The notes: generated by a model not told the origin, from the sequence alone. Shown: positions 1 through 7,060, counted from the first letter of the stretch. The stretch is DNA of 19,705 nt from an uncultured Clostridia bacterium (GCA_934675735.1 CAKURR010000029.1:1-19705), one strand, 5' to 3'. Numbers and translations: made by a program.

Positions 1-384
1 GCAGTCTATTACACCCAGGCGGACGCGCCGTTTGAGGTGCTGCGATACGGCGACCCGAGCAGCGGGAGCTATTTGGGTGTGCCGATGGAGAGCCTGTGGG
101 AGACGCCGTGGCTGGATTTGGGGAAGGCCTACATGAAGCGGGACTTTGTGCTGCGCTTCACCGCCGACGCGGACGAGGACGACGTGCCGCTGGAGGTGAC
201 GATTCTCACCGAGCGGCGCGAAAAGACGCGGGTGGTTATGCTCAAGAGGCGGCGGACGGATTACAGGGTGAAGATTCAGGTTTCGGGCGTGAGGATGAAG
301 CTGAAGCTGCACAGCTATGCGAAGGCCGCGGGGTGGAGGATTTACGGCGGGGTGCAGACGGAATATTCGCTGGATGAGGTGTAA
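1..384 (+). CDS. Phage-like structural protein, 5'-truncated by window edge
   Basis: The reading frame is open from base 1, without a convincing ribosome site before the first GTG at 37, so the gene starts upstream and only its C-terminal 127 residues are seen. The visible part is rich in charged residues and likely beta strands (for example VPLEVTILTERREKTRVVML and YRVKIQVSG) and has no membrane segment. I do not recognise a named family. The next genes downstream are an endolysin and a holin, and lysis genes normally follow the tail and baseplate genes, so a tail, baseplate or connector protein is the best inference. Function is not established by any motif. Confidence 0.6.
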   Translation, partial: AVYYTQADAPFEVLRYGDPSSGSYLGVPMESLWETPWLDLGKAYMKRDFVLRFTADADEDDVPLEVTILTERREKTRVVMLKRRRTDYRVKIQVSGVRMKLKLHSYAKAAGWRIYGGVQTEYSLDEV

Positions 385-476
385 GGGGGGCGCGGGGGAA
401 CGGCGGACGCGCACTGCGCGCCCCTACATACATGGCTTGCGAGCCATGCGGGACGCGCTCCGCTGGGCTTAGTGGG

Positions 477-524
477 GATTTCGGACATGCGCCCGCTGTG
501 CGGGAAAACAGCATGGCCGAAATC
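477..524 (+). repeat. Module H copy 1, two-stem nested palindrome
   Basis: The outer arms GATTTCGGACATGC (477-490) and GCATGGCCGAAATC (511-524) pair with one mismatch. They enclose CCCGC-TGT-GCGGG and an unpaired stretch AAAACA. The same architecture recurs at 834-868, 2615-2661 and 5430-5476 with different stem sequences. Confidence 0.65.
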
Positions 525-597
525 GAGGTAAATCGAAAAAGCAACGAATCAGAGAAAAGTTTTGCTAGAGCTGTAAAAGAGACGACGCTCCGCTGGG

Positions 598-647
598 CCT
601 AGGGGATTAGGGGGAGATTTCGACCTCTCCCCCTTAAATCCCCTAGG
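598..647. repeat. Nested perfect palindrome
   Basis: The outer arms CCTAGGGGATT (598-608) and AATCCCCTAGG (637-647) pair perfectly. The inner arms GGGGGAGA (610-617) and TCTCCCCC (626-633) also pair perfectly around a short loop. There is no T-run after it, so it is not a typical intrinsic terminator on either strand. Confidence 0.7.
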
Positions 648-833
648 AACCCCATAACCCCCTCTGAAACGACCAGGGACACCCTGGACCCGCCCCTCTG
701 TCACCTGCGGGTGACATCTCCCCTTACAGGGGAGAAGGCAGGAACGTCCCGAATGATTTCGCCCTGCGGGGCGCATTCGGGGGATGGGGTTACGGGGGTT
801 CACCCTTCCACCGCCTGCGGGCGGTTCCGCTTA

Positions 834-868
834 TTTCTGCCTGAATCCGCCACAGGCGGCGGCAGAAA
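834..868 (-). repeat. Module H copy 3
   Basis: The outer arms TTTCTGCC (834-841) and GGCAGAAA (861-868) enclose TGAAT and the hairpin CCGCC-ACA-GGCGG. The TGAAT bulge is shared with the copies at 5430-5476 and 2615-2661, although both stems differ in sequence. Confidence 0.65.
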
Positions 869-968
869 ACGCGCTCCTTAAAAGGGGAGGTTCAGGGGTT
901 GCTCTAAAGTTGCTTAGAGAGGGTGCGAAGGGCTTAACCGCCGTGTAACTGAGAAAGGAGGAACGACG

Positions 969-1754
969 ATGTTTGACGCAGAGAGATTGATTGACCTCTT
1001 CGAGCGGATGAGCCGCGAACACTGGGGCTACAAGTGGGGCGGACACGAAGAAGGGCTGGTGGACTGCGCGGGGGCGTTTCAGTGGGCTTTGGCGCAGCTG
1101 GGCGTGAAGATGGCCGAGCGGAGCAGCAACTACATCGCGCGCAGAATGGTCGGCGAGATGCGGCCCGCGAGCGAGGCGAAGCCCGGCTGGGTGATGTTTC
1201 GCTGGAGGGAGGCAAACGGCGACACGCCGAGCAGATGGCTGGACGGGCGCGGGGATTTTTACCACGTCGGGCTGATGGGCCGAGACGGCAAGGTACTCAA
1301 CGCGCAGAGCGAAGCGACGGGCTTTGTGGAAAGCCCGCTGCGCAACTGGTCGTTTGCCGCGCCGCTCAAGGCGGCGGATTACGGAAAGACAAGCGGAGAC
1401 AAGGAGGAGACAGACATGTTTGGCAATGCGACGGTAAGCGTCACAAGCGGGCATTTGAATCTGCGCGAGGGCGCGAGCACGCGGGGCAAGGTCATCGGCA
1501 GCCTTGAAAACGGACAGCGGGTGAACGTCATCCGCGACGCGGGGAACGGCTGGGTATTCCTCAAAACCGAAAGCGGGGAGGCGGGATACGCGGCGAAGGA
1601 CTATCTGACGGAGGACGACGGCGCGGACATTGTAAGCGGCGAATCCGTGGGCGAGACGGGTGCGCCGGATGCTTCGGCGGGGACGACCACGCTCACGGAC
1701 GGAAACGGTGTGTACATCATGCTGGTGGGCAAGTGGACGGTTGCAGACGACTGA
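969..1754 (+). CDS. Phage endolysin, NlpC/P60-like with C-terminal SH3b domain
   Basis: This 261-residue protein is a probable peptidoglycan hydrolase for host lysis. Residues 1-135 fit an NlpC/P60-type cysteine peptidase: C33 lies in VDCAGAF at the start of a helix (the usual catalytic position) and H99 in DFYHVGLMG is the likely catalytic histidine. After a linker, residues 153-214 form a bacterial SH3 domain (VTSGHLNLREGAS, then GNGWVFLKTESGEAGYA) expected to bind the cell wall. The final 47 residues are a low-complexity linker and a short tail of unknown role. An AAAGGAGG site ends 8 bases before ATG 969. The holin follows after a 24-base gap, forming a lysis cassette. A strong internal ribosome site precedes M150. 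The family call is firm; the exact bond cleaved is unknown. Confidence 0.88.
   Translation: MFDAERLIDLFERMSREHWGYKWGGHEEGLVDCAGAFQWALAQLGVKMAERSSNYIARRMVGEMRPASEAKPGWVMFRWREANGDTPSRWLDGRGDFYHVGLMGRDGKVLNAQSEATGFVESPLRNWSFAAPLKAADYGKTSGDKEETDMFGNATVSVTSGHLNLREGASTRGKVIGSLENGQRVNVIRDAGNGWVFLKTESGEAGYAAKDYLTEDDGADIVSGESVGETGAPDASAGTTTLTDGNGVYIMLVGKWTVADD
1401..1418 (+). promoter_or_regulatory. Internal ribosome site and in-frame ATG inside the endolysin gene
   Basis: AAGGAGG (1401-1407) stands 8 bases before an in-frame ATG at 1416, codon 150. Initiation here would give a 112-residue protein (1416-1754) containing the SH3 domain and tail but no catalytic domain. The site lies exactly in the interdomain linker and is as strong as the gene's main ribosome site. 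Confidence 0.6.
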
Positions 1755-1778
1755 GAAGAACGGAAGGAGAGAAAGACA

Positions 1779-2222
1779 ATGGAGGACAAGGCGATGCAGG
1801 TTGTAAGCGGCGTGAAGCCGAACGCGGTGAACTGGATGGGCGCGCTGATCGGCGCGGTATTGGCGTGGTGGACGGGCCTGCCGCCGCTGGGGCAGGCGCT
1901 GCTCATCGTGCAGGGCGCGGACATCCTGACGGGGCTGCTGTGCGCGGTAACGGGGAAATCCCGCAAGACGGAGAGCGGGAAGGTTTCCTCCGGCGCGCTG
2001 CTGATGGGTGTGCTGAAGAAGGGGCTTGAATGGCTGGTCGTCGGCGTCTGCGTGAGCGTGGGCAACGGGCTGGGCATGACGAGCGTATGCGGCGCGGCGA
2101 TGACGTACATGATTGCCACGGAACTGGTGAGTTTGATTGAGAATCTGGAAATCTTCGGGCTGAATGTGCCGCTGCTGGGGAAGCTGCTGGATGTGGCACA
2201 GGGGAAGGAAGAAAAGACGTAA
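1779..2222 (+). CDS. Phage holin, toxin-secretion/phage-lysis holin family
   Basis: This 147-residue small membrane protein has hydrophobic segments around residues 19-33, 35-56, 77-97 and 100-120, which would form the membrane pore that releases the endolysin. The pattern of an early Asp followed by a TGLL segment (GADILTGLLCAVTG), a polar Ser-rich loop (KSRKTESGKVSSGAL) and a KKGLEWLVV helix matches the Firmicutes phage_holin_4 type. AAGGAGAG at 1764-1771 is 7 bases before ATG 1779, so this start is preferred to the in-frame ATG at 1794. It directly follows the endolysin, the normal partner. The C-terminal tail (AQGKEEKT) is charged, as is common in holins. Confidence 0.88.
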   Translation: MEDKAMQVVSGVKPNAVNWMGALIGAVLAWWTGLPPLGQALLIVQGADILTGLLCAVTGKSRKTESGKVSSGALLMGVLKKGLEWLVVGVCVSVGNGLGMTSVCGAAMTYMIATELVSLIENLEIFGLNVPLLGKLLDVAQGKEEKT

Positions 2223-2277
2223 AGGCGAGAATTTGAATTGGAGCGGGGGAGATTCGCGAACAAAGCGAAAAAAGGGG

Positions 2278-2306
2278 TTGACAAAATCATTCGGTTATCA
2301 TATAAT
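2278..2306 (+). promoter_or_regulatory. Consensus sigma-A promoter for the tRNA-Ser pair
   Basis: TTGACA (2278-2283) and TATAAT (2301-2306) both match the consensus perfectly, with a 17-base spacer. Transcription should begin near 2313, just upstream of the first tRNA. This shows the tRNAs are not read from the phage lysis genes. Confidence 0.92.
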
Positions 2307-2329
2307 AGGTCTGCTGGTTCAAGCAGACT

Positions 2330-2418
2330 GGAGAGATGGCCGAGTGGTTTATGGCGCTGGTCTTGAAAACCAGTGATACCGCAAGGTACCGGGGGTTCGA
2401 ATCCCTCTCTCTCCGCCA
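2330..2418 (+). tRNA. tRNA-Ser (anticodon UGA)
   Basis: The acceptor stem GGAGAGA (2330-2336) pairs with TCTCTCC (2408-2414), followed by discriminator G and an encoded CCA. The anticodon arm CTGGT-CTTGAAA-ACCAG gives anticodon TGA, which reads UCA. A long variable arm (GATACCGCAAGGTACC region) marks a class II tRNA, as expected for serine. The T arm is GGGGG-TTCGAAT-CCCTC. Confidence 0.96.
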
Positions 2419-2453
2419 TTTTTTATGGCGTAATTTCACAGCATATCGGTCGT

Positions 2454-2545
2454 GCAGAAGTACCCAAGAGGCCGAAGGGGCTCCCCTGCTAAGGGAGTAG
2501 GCTGCGGTAAGCGGCGCGAGGGTTCAAATCCCTCCTTCTGCGCCA
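2454..2545 (+). tRNA. tRNA-Ser (anticodon GCU)
   Basis: The acceptor stem GCAGAAG (2454-2460) pairs with CTTCTGC (2535-2541), then G and an encoded CCA. The anticodon arm CTCCC-CTGCTAA-GGGAG gives anticodon GCT, which reads AGC and AGU. A long variable arm is present and the T arm is GAGGG-TTCAAAT-CCCTC. It lies 35 bases after tRNA-Ser(UGA) and is probably cotranscribed. Confidence 0.96.
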
Positions 2546-2546
2546 A

Positions 2547-2584
2547 GAAAGAGACTTTGAGAAATCAGAGTCTCTTTCATTTTG
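2547..2584 (+). terminator. Intrinsic terminator of the tRNA-Ser operon
   Basis: A 14-base-pair stem (2547-2560 with 2565-2578, one G-T pair) with a 4-base loop starts one base after the second tRNA's CCA and is followed by ATTTT. Confidence 0.85.
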
Positions 2585-2614
2585 CAAAGAAACAAGGACG
2601 AGAAGGGATTTGAA

Positions 2615-2661
2615 CCGCACGGGGGTGAATGACGTGCCTGTGGCACGTCAGAGCCGTGCGG
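2615..2661 (+). repeat. Module H copy 4, nested palindrome
   Basis: The outer arms CCGCACGG (2615-2622) and CCGTGCGG (2654-2661) pair perfectly. The inner arms GACGTGCC (2631-2638) and GGCACGTC (2642-2649) pair perfectly around TGT, with TGAAT (2626-2630) as the bulge on one side. The TGAAT bulge and layout match copies 2 and 3. The rest of the 2585-2997 gap holds a tRNA T-arm-like scrap on the minus strand (about 2595-2625), a long terminator-like hairpin (2699-2782) and a possible promoter. Confidence 0.6.
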
Positions 2662-2698
2662 ACCGACGAGCGTGGAGCGAGGAGAACCAAATCAAAAT

Positions 2699-2782
2699 AA
2701 AGGGCGCGCTCTGTGCGTCCTCCGCATTTTACGAGGTGAGAAAACCCGTTTTGCGGAGGATGCGCAGCGTGCATCCTTTTTT
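2699..2782 (+). terminator. Long imperfect hairpin ending in a T-run
   Basis: TCCTCCGCA (2718-2726) pairs perfectly with TGCGGAGGA (2752-2760), and the stem extends outward with G-T pairs and two mismatches to about 26 base pairs, ending at TTTTTT (2777-2782). The loop of about 25 bases is large. It resembles an intrinsic terminator, yet no gene lies between it and the tRNA terminator, so it may be a second terminator or a repeat-derived structure. Confidence 0.45.
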
Positions 2783-2922
2783 ATCTGGGAGGAGAAAACG
2801 GGGAAAGTGCGGGTAAAGATTTGGAGCAGCCCAAAGAAGGGATTGAAAACGGAATTCTGCACGAATGGCATTTTTTCTGCATGAACGGCGGCGAAGGCCA
2901 CTACAAAGCACGGGCGCGAGTG

Positions 2923-2931
2923 TGATAGAAT
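2923..2931 (+). promoter_or_regulatory. Possible extended -10 promoter for the alkyl-sulfatase gene
   Basis: TG-A-TAGAAT (2923-2931) fits an extended -10 element about 67 bases upstream of the sulfatase ATG. No good -35 box is seen at the expected distance (ACAAAG at 2903-2908), so the call is tentative. Confidence 0.35.
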
Positions 2932-2997
2932 ATAGGCAGAGACAAACGCGAACGAAAGACCGTCGCGGAACGAACAGGAACGAGGAGGAAGAAGAGT

Positions 2998-4995
2998 ATG
3001 AAACAAACTGCTGCAGCTATCTTATCCGCGCTTTTGCTGGTTTCAGGTGTTTCGGCCGCACAGGCGGAAAACACGGTCATCATGGGCAACGGGGCGACGG
3101 AAACGACAGCGAAAACCAATGCCGAGGTCTATCAGCTGCTGGATTTTGACGACGAGCAGGAGAAGGAGTTTGCGACGCGGGGGCTGATGGCCGCGCCGGA
3201 ATCGCCGGTCATCACGGACGACAACGGGACGGTGATTTTCAGCCAGCAGAGCTACGATTTTGTGCGAGACAGGGAAGCGCCCGATTCGGCAAACCCGAGC
3301 CTTTGGCGCAACACGCAGCTCAACGCCTATTACGGCTTATTCAAGGTGACGGACGACATCTATCAGGTGCGCGGATACGACATATCCAACATGACGTTTG
3401 TGCGGAGCGAGCACGGATGGATTGTCATGGACTGCTTATCCAGCGGCGTCACGGCGAAGGCGGCGCTGGAATTATTTGAAAGCGAGATGGGCGAGGCGAA
3501 CATCGTCGCCGTCATCATCAGCCATGCGCACGTGGATCATTACGGCGGCATCGAGGGCATTCTCTCGGCGGAAGACACCGCCGACGCGTCCTTGACGCTG
3601 GAAGAGCAGATTGCATCGGGCAGGACGGCGGTCATTGTGCCGGAAGGCTTTGAAACGTCCGTCATGCAGGAAAACGTGTTCGTCGGCACGGCGATGAAGC
3701 GGCGCTCGATGTATCAATACGGCTCGGCGCTGCGCAAGGGCGACACGGGAAGCCTCTCCGTGGGCATCGGTCTGGCGGTGGCCCAAGGCGGCGTGGGCTA
3801 CATCAGCCCGACTTACGAGGTGAAAACCGACGGCGAGCTGGTCATCGACGGCGTGCGCGCGGTATTCCAGCTGACGCCTGACACGGAATCTCCGGCGGAA
3901 ATGAACACGTACTTCCCCGATTACAAGGCGCTGTGGATGGCCGAAAACTGCACGGGCACGCTGCACAACCTCTACACGCTGCGCGGCGCTCAGGTGCGCG
4001 ACGCGAACGGCTGGGCGCGCTACATCACGAAGGCGCAGACGCTGTTCGGCGGCGAGGCGGAGGTCGTTTTCCAATCCCACAACTGGCCGCACTGGGGGAA
4101 CGACGTCATCGAAACCTATTTGACGAACACGGCGGCGATTTACAAATTCATCCACGACCAGACGCTGCTCTACATCAATCAGGGCTACACGGAGACGGAA
4201 ATCGCGGACATGATTCAGCTGCCCGAAGCGCTGGAAAAGGTCTGGTACACGCGGCAGTATTACGGCACGCTCAAGCACAATGCGAAGGCGGTTTATCAGA
4301 AATACATGGGCTGGTATGACGCCAATCCCGTGCATCTGGATGAGCTGACCCCGAGCGAGTACGCGGCAAAGCTGGTGGAATATCTGGGCGACACGGACAA
4401 GGTGCTCGAGCTGGCCCGGGCGGACTATGACAAGGGCGAATATCAGTGGGTGGCGCAGATTACCAACACGCTGGTGTTTGCCGACCCCGCGAACGAAAAG
4501 GCGCGGCTGCTGTGCGCGGACGCGCTGGAGCAGCTGGGCTATCAGGCAGAATCCGGCGCGTGGCGCAACGCTTATCTCGTGGCGGCGTTTGAGCTGCGCA
4601 ACGGCACGAAGTTCTACCCCGCAAACACGACGGTGGGCGTCGGCTCGACCGCGCAGAACATGGACGCGCAGACGATGCTCGACTACATGGGTATCATGAT
4701 GGATACGCAGAAGCTGGGCGACAAGAGCTTCACGGTCAATCTGGTGCTCAGCGACGCGGAAAACTATCTGTTGAAGATTCAAAACGGCGTGCTGCTCTAC
4801 TACGAAGGGGAGCAGGCGGCGGACGCGGATATCACGATTCGCACCAAACGGCTGGGCATTCTGGCGATTGCCAACCGCAATACGGACGGCATGAGCAAAC
4901 TCATCGAATCCGTGGAGGGCGACGCGGCGCTGTACGACGCGTTCTGCAAGAGCATGGCGCAGATGTCGCTGTATTTCAACATCATCGAGCCGTAA
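2998..4995 (+). CDS. Secreted metallo-beta-lactamase-fold alkyl sulfatase (SdsA1/BDS1 family)
   Basis: This 665-residue protein is predicted to hydrolyse primary alkyl sulfates such as dodecyl sulfate. Residues 1-24 are a signal peptide (cleavage after AAQA); no lipobox is present. The zinc motif HAHVDH is at 176-181. Further ligands are E297 (in DTESPAE), E316 (in MAENCTGTLHN) and H361 (in QSHNWPHWG). The spacing of E297, E316 and H361 equals that recalled for Pseudomonas SdsA1 (E280, E299, H344). Residues of about 370-505 fit the dimerisation domain, and about 540-665 the C-terminal SCP2-like domain that holds the alkyl chain. GAGGAGG at 2982-2988 supports ATG 2998. All ligands are intact, so it should be active outside the membrane. 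The physiological substrate is not known. Confidence 0.93.
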   Translation: MKQTAAAILSALLLVSGVSAAQAENTVIMGNGATETTAKTNAEVYQLLDFDDEQEKEFATRGLMAAPESPVITDDNGTVIFSQQSYDFVRDREAPDSANPSLWRNTQLNAYYGLFKVTDDIYQVRGYDISNMTFVRSEHGWIVMDCLSSGVTAKAALELFESEMGEANIVAVIISHAHVDHYGGIEGILSAEDTADASLTLEEQIASGRTAVIVPEGFETSVMQENVFVGTAMKRRSMYQYGSALRKGDTGSLSVGIGLAVAQGGVGYISPTYEVKTDGELVIDGVRAVFQLTPDTESPAEMNTYFPDYKALWMAENCTGTLHNLYTLRGAQVRDANGWARYITKAQTLFGGEAEVVFQSHNWPHWGNDVIETYLTNTAAIYKFIHDQTLLYINQGYTETEIADMIQLPEALEKVWYTRQYYGTLKHNAKAVYQKYMGWYDANPVHLDELTPSEYAAKLVEYLGDTDKVLELARADYDKGEYQWVAQITNTLVFADPANEKARLLCADALEQLGYQAESGAWRNAYLVAAFELRNGTKFYPANTTVGVGSTAQNMDAQTMLDYMGIMMDTQKLGDKSFTVNLVLSDAENYLLKIQNGVLLYYEGEQAADADITIRTKRLGILAIANRNTDGMSKLIESVEGDAALYDAFCKSMAQMSLYFNIIEP

Positions 4996-5014
4996 AGGGG
5001 AGAAGCCCAGGGGC

Positions 5015-5155
5015 TTGAAAAGAGGACCGGCGTTGTTATTGGTGATTGCATCATGCCTGACAGCCGGAACGGCGAGCGCACGGGACGTGTGGGAGACGGT
5101 GCGGGACGCGTATCTGTACGCGTTTCCGCCGGAAGTGACGGTAAGCGGAGACTGA
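5015..5155 (+). CDS. Small putative secreted peptide, 46 residues
   Basis: A TTG-initiated frame lies 19 bases after the sulfatase stop. It reads as a near-ideal signal peptide, MKRGPALLLVIASCLTAGTA then SA, with likely cleavage after ASA. About 23 residues follow, starting RDVWETVRDAYLYAFPPEV. AGGGG four bases or so before TTG is a weak ribosome site. The stop is followed 20 bases later by a strong terminator, so the peptide would be cotranscribed with the sulfatase. The mature part is too short for a family assignment; AYLYAFPPEV vaguely recalls the start of DUF1254-type proteins, so it could be the stump of a truncated gene. Real expression is uncertain. Confidence 0.45.
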   Translation: MKRGPALLLVIASCLTAGTASARDVWETVRDAYLYAFPPEVTVSGD

Positions 5156-5175
5156 CGGAACCAATAAACAAAGCG

Positions 5176-5218
5176 AAGAAGGCGGACTGCGGAAAAGTGG
5201 CGGTTCGCCTTCTTTTTT
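5176..5218 (+). terminator. Intrinsic terminator of the sulfatase unit
   Basis: AAGAAGGCGGACTGC (5176-5190) pairs with GCGGTTCGCCTTCTT (5200-5214) over 15 positions including two G-T pairs, with a 9-base loop, running into a T-tract to 5218. Confidence 0.88.
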
Positions 5219-5336
5219 GATACAATCAATGAGCAAATCTGAAAATCGGAATAACTTGACGGACGGCCATTCGTGAAACGGGCGCGTCCGCTCTTTGTGC
5301 GGAATTAAATCATATGGGTTCAAACAGGCTTGAGCG

Positions 5337-5508
5337 GAGTCAGGCCTCGCTTCGCTCCCTGACTCACGGGGATATTTCGCTTCGCGAATGGGGGAACGTT
5401 GGGCTGCCGCCCAAATCTGCCTGAGGGACGATTGACATTCCGCTGAATCCCGCACAGCGGGCGCGGAATATCAATCCCCATCAGACTCCCTTCTTCGCTT
5501 CGCGGCGG
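5337..5508 (+). repeat. Composite palindrome element, modules A-B-C-H-E
   Basis: In order: module A (5337-5365, arms GAGTCAGG and CCTGACTC); B (TTTCGCTTCGCGAA near 5374-5388); C (TTGGGC-TGCC-GCCCAA near 5399-5414); CTGAGGG and its partner CATCAG, separated by an inserted module H (5430-5476); and E (TTCTTCGCTTCGCGGCGG, 5491-5508). Together with sequence of no evident function it fills the gap between the sulfatase terminator and the ABC promoter; no gene is credible here. Confidence 0.7.
5430..5476 (-). repeat. Module H copy 2, inserted in module D
   Basis: The outer arms GATTGACATTCCGC and GCGGAATATCAATC pair with one mismatch and enclose TGAAT and CCCGC-ACA-GCGGG. It interrupts what elsewhere is a simple CTGAGGG/CCCTCAG hairpin, which suggests that modules can insert into one another. 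Confidence 0.65.
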
Positions 5509-5548
5509 CTTAAAGAATGTGGGGGAGTAAACGGGTGCAAAAAGGGGC

Positions 5549-5579
5549 TTGACTTAAACCGACGTTTAAGGTATATCAT
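5549..5579 (+). promoter_or_regulatory. Promoter with palindromic operator for the amino acid ABC operon
   Basis: TTGACT (5549-5554) is a good -35. The -10 is TATATC (5572-5577, spacer 17) or TATCAT (5574-5579, spacer 19). The spacer contains a perfect inverted repeat CTTAAAC-CGAC-GTTTAAG (5553-5570), so a dimeric repressor bound there would block RNA polymerase. The layout is typical of TetR-family operators, but no regulator gene is in the window. Confidence 0.65.
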
Positions 5580-5616
5580 AAAGGACGCACACAGAGCAAC
5601 CACACGGAGGCTATGG

Positions 5617-6293
5617 ATGAACGAACGTTTACTCTCCCTTTTACTCGACTCTTTCCCGAAAATCCTGATTCCGGGCCTGACGATGACGATCCCGCTGACC
5701 GTCATTTCCTTTTCGATTGCGATGGTCATTGCAACGGTCGTCGCGCTGATTCAATTTGCGCACATCAAAGTGTTATCCCAAATCGCGCGGTTTTACATTT
5801 GGGTGGTTCGCGGCACGCCGCTGCTGGTGCAGTTGTTTGTCGTGTTTTACGGCCTGCCGGACATCGGCATTCTGCTCGACCCGTTTCCGGCTGCGGTTCT
5901 GGTTTTTGCCGTCAACGAAGGCGCGTACTGCGCGGAGACAATGCGCGCGGCGCTGGAGGCCGTGCCCGTTGGGCAGATCGAAGCGGGCTACTGCGTGGGC
6001 ATGAGCTACATGCAGATTATGCGGCGGATTGTTTTGCCGCAGGCCCTGCGAACGGCTTTCCCGCCGCTGTCGAACTCGCTGATTGCGATGGTGAAGGACA
6101 CGTCGCTGGCCTCGAACATCACGGTGATGGAGATGTTTATGGCGACGCAGCGGATTGCGGCGCGCACGTATGAAATGCTGCCGCTTTACTGCGAAGTGGC
6201 GATGATTTATCTGATGTTTTCGACAGTGCTGACGTTTGTGCAGCGCCGGGGCGAGAAGAAGCTGTCGGCCTACGGCGGAAGGAGGCGTGCGAA

Positions 6294-6297
<4 letters not shown>
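5617..6297 (+). CDS. Polar amino acid ABC transporter permease
   Basis: This 226-residue membrane subunit of a type I amino acid importer has about five transmembrane helices (near residues 18-45, 52-66, 69-85, 90-105, 190-210). The cytoplasmic coupling loop carries the EAA signature (residues 122-153: EAGYCVGMSYMQIMRRIVLPQ) that docks to the ATPase, and RGTPLLVQLFVVFYGLP near residue 65 is typical of the HisM/GlnP family. CGGAGG at 5605-5610 is 6 bases before ATG 5617; an ATG at 5613 is out of frame. The ATPase start overlaps its stop by 4 bases. Only one permease is present, so a homodimer is expected. Substrate could be cystine, glutamine or another polar amino acid. Confidence 0.93.
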
Positions 6298-7031
<734 letters not shown>

Positions 7032-7060
7032 ACGGTTTAATTTTGAAAGGAGCAAACGCA

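Larger units (their letters stand above)
385..952. repeat. 584-base gap filled with palindromic repeat modules
   Basis: No credible gene lies between the phage structural gene and the endolysin. The stretch is a chain of inverted repeats: CATGGCT/AGCCATG (431-448), module H (477-524), a nested pair at 598-647, GTCACC/GGTGAC near 701-716, CTCCCCT/AGGGGAG near 718-735, ACCGCC/GGCGGT near 810-825 and another module H (834-868). The phrase GACGCGCTCCGCTGGGC near 452 recurs as GACGACGCTCCGCTGGGC near 581, so parts are also directly repeated. Open frames here are by-products of the repeats. Confidence 0.7.

Noticed and set aside
549..803. 84-codon minus-strand frame in the repeat-filled gap
   Set aside because: It is made wholly of palindromic repeats with no ribosome site; such frames arise repeatedly from these repeats.
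385..952. CRISPR array
   Set aside because: The repeats are palindromic modules of differing sequence with no regular spacer length, and no cas gene is present.
2164..2376. 70-codon plus-strand frame after the holin
   Set aside because: It runs through the tRNA promoter and into the tRNA-Ser(UGA) gene.
2585..2997. T-box or other known riboswitch before the sulfatase
   Set aside because: There is no T-box sequence (TGGNACCGCG) or specifier-loop arrangement, and the possible promoter lies after the long hairpin.
3472..5229. 585-codon minus-strand frame opposite the sulfatase gene
   Set aside because: It is an artefact of GC-rich codon use. Its translation is Arg/Val/His-rich without any motif, and the plus strand holds an intact enzyme with all zinc ligands.
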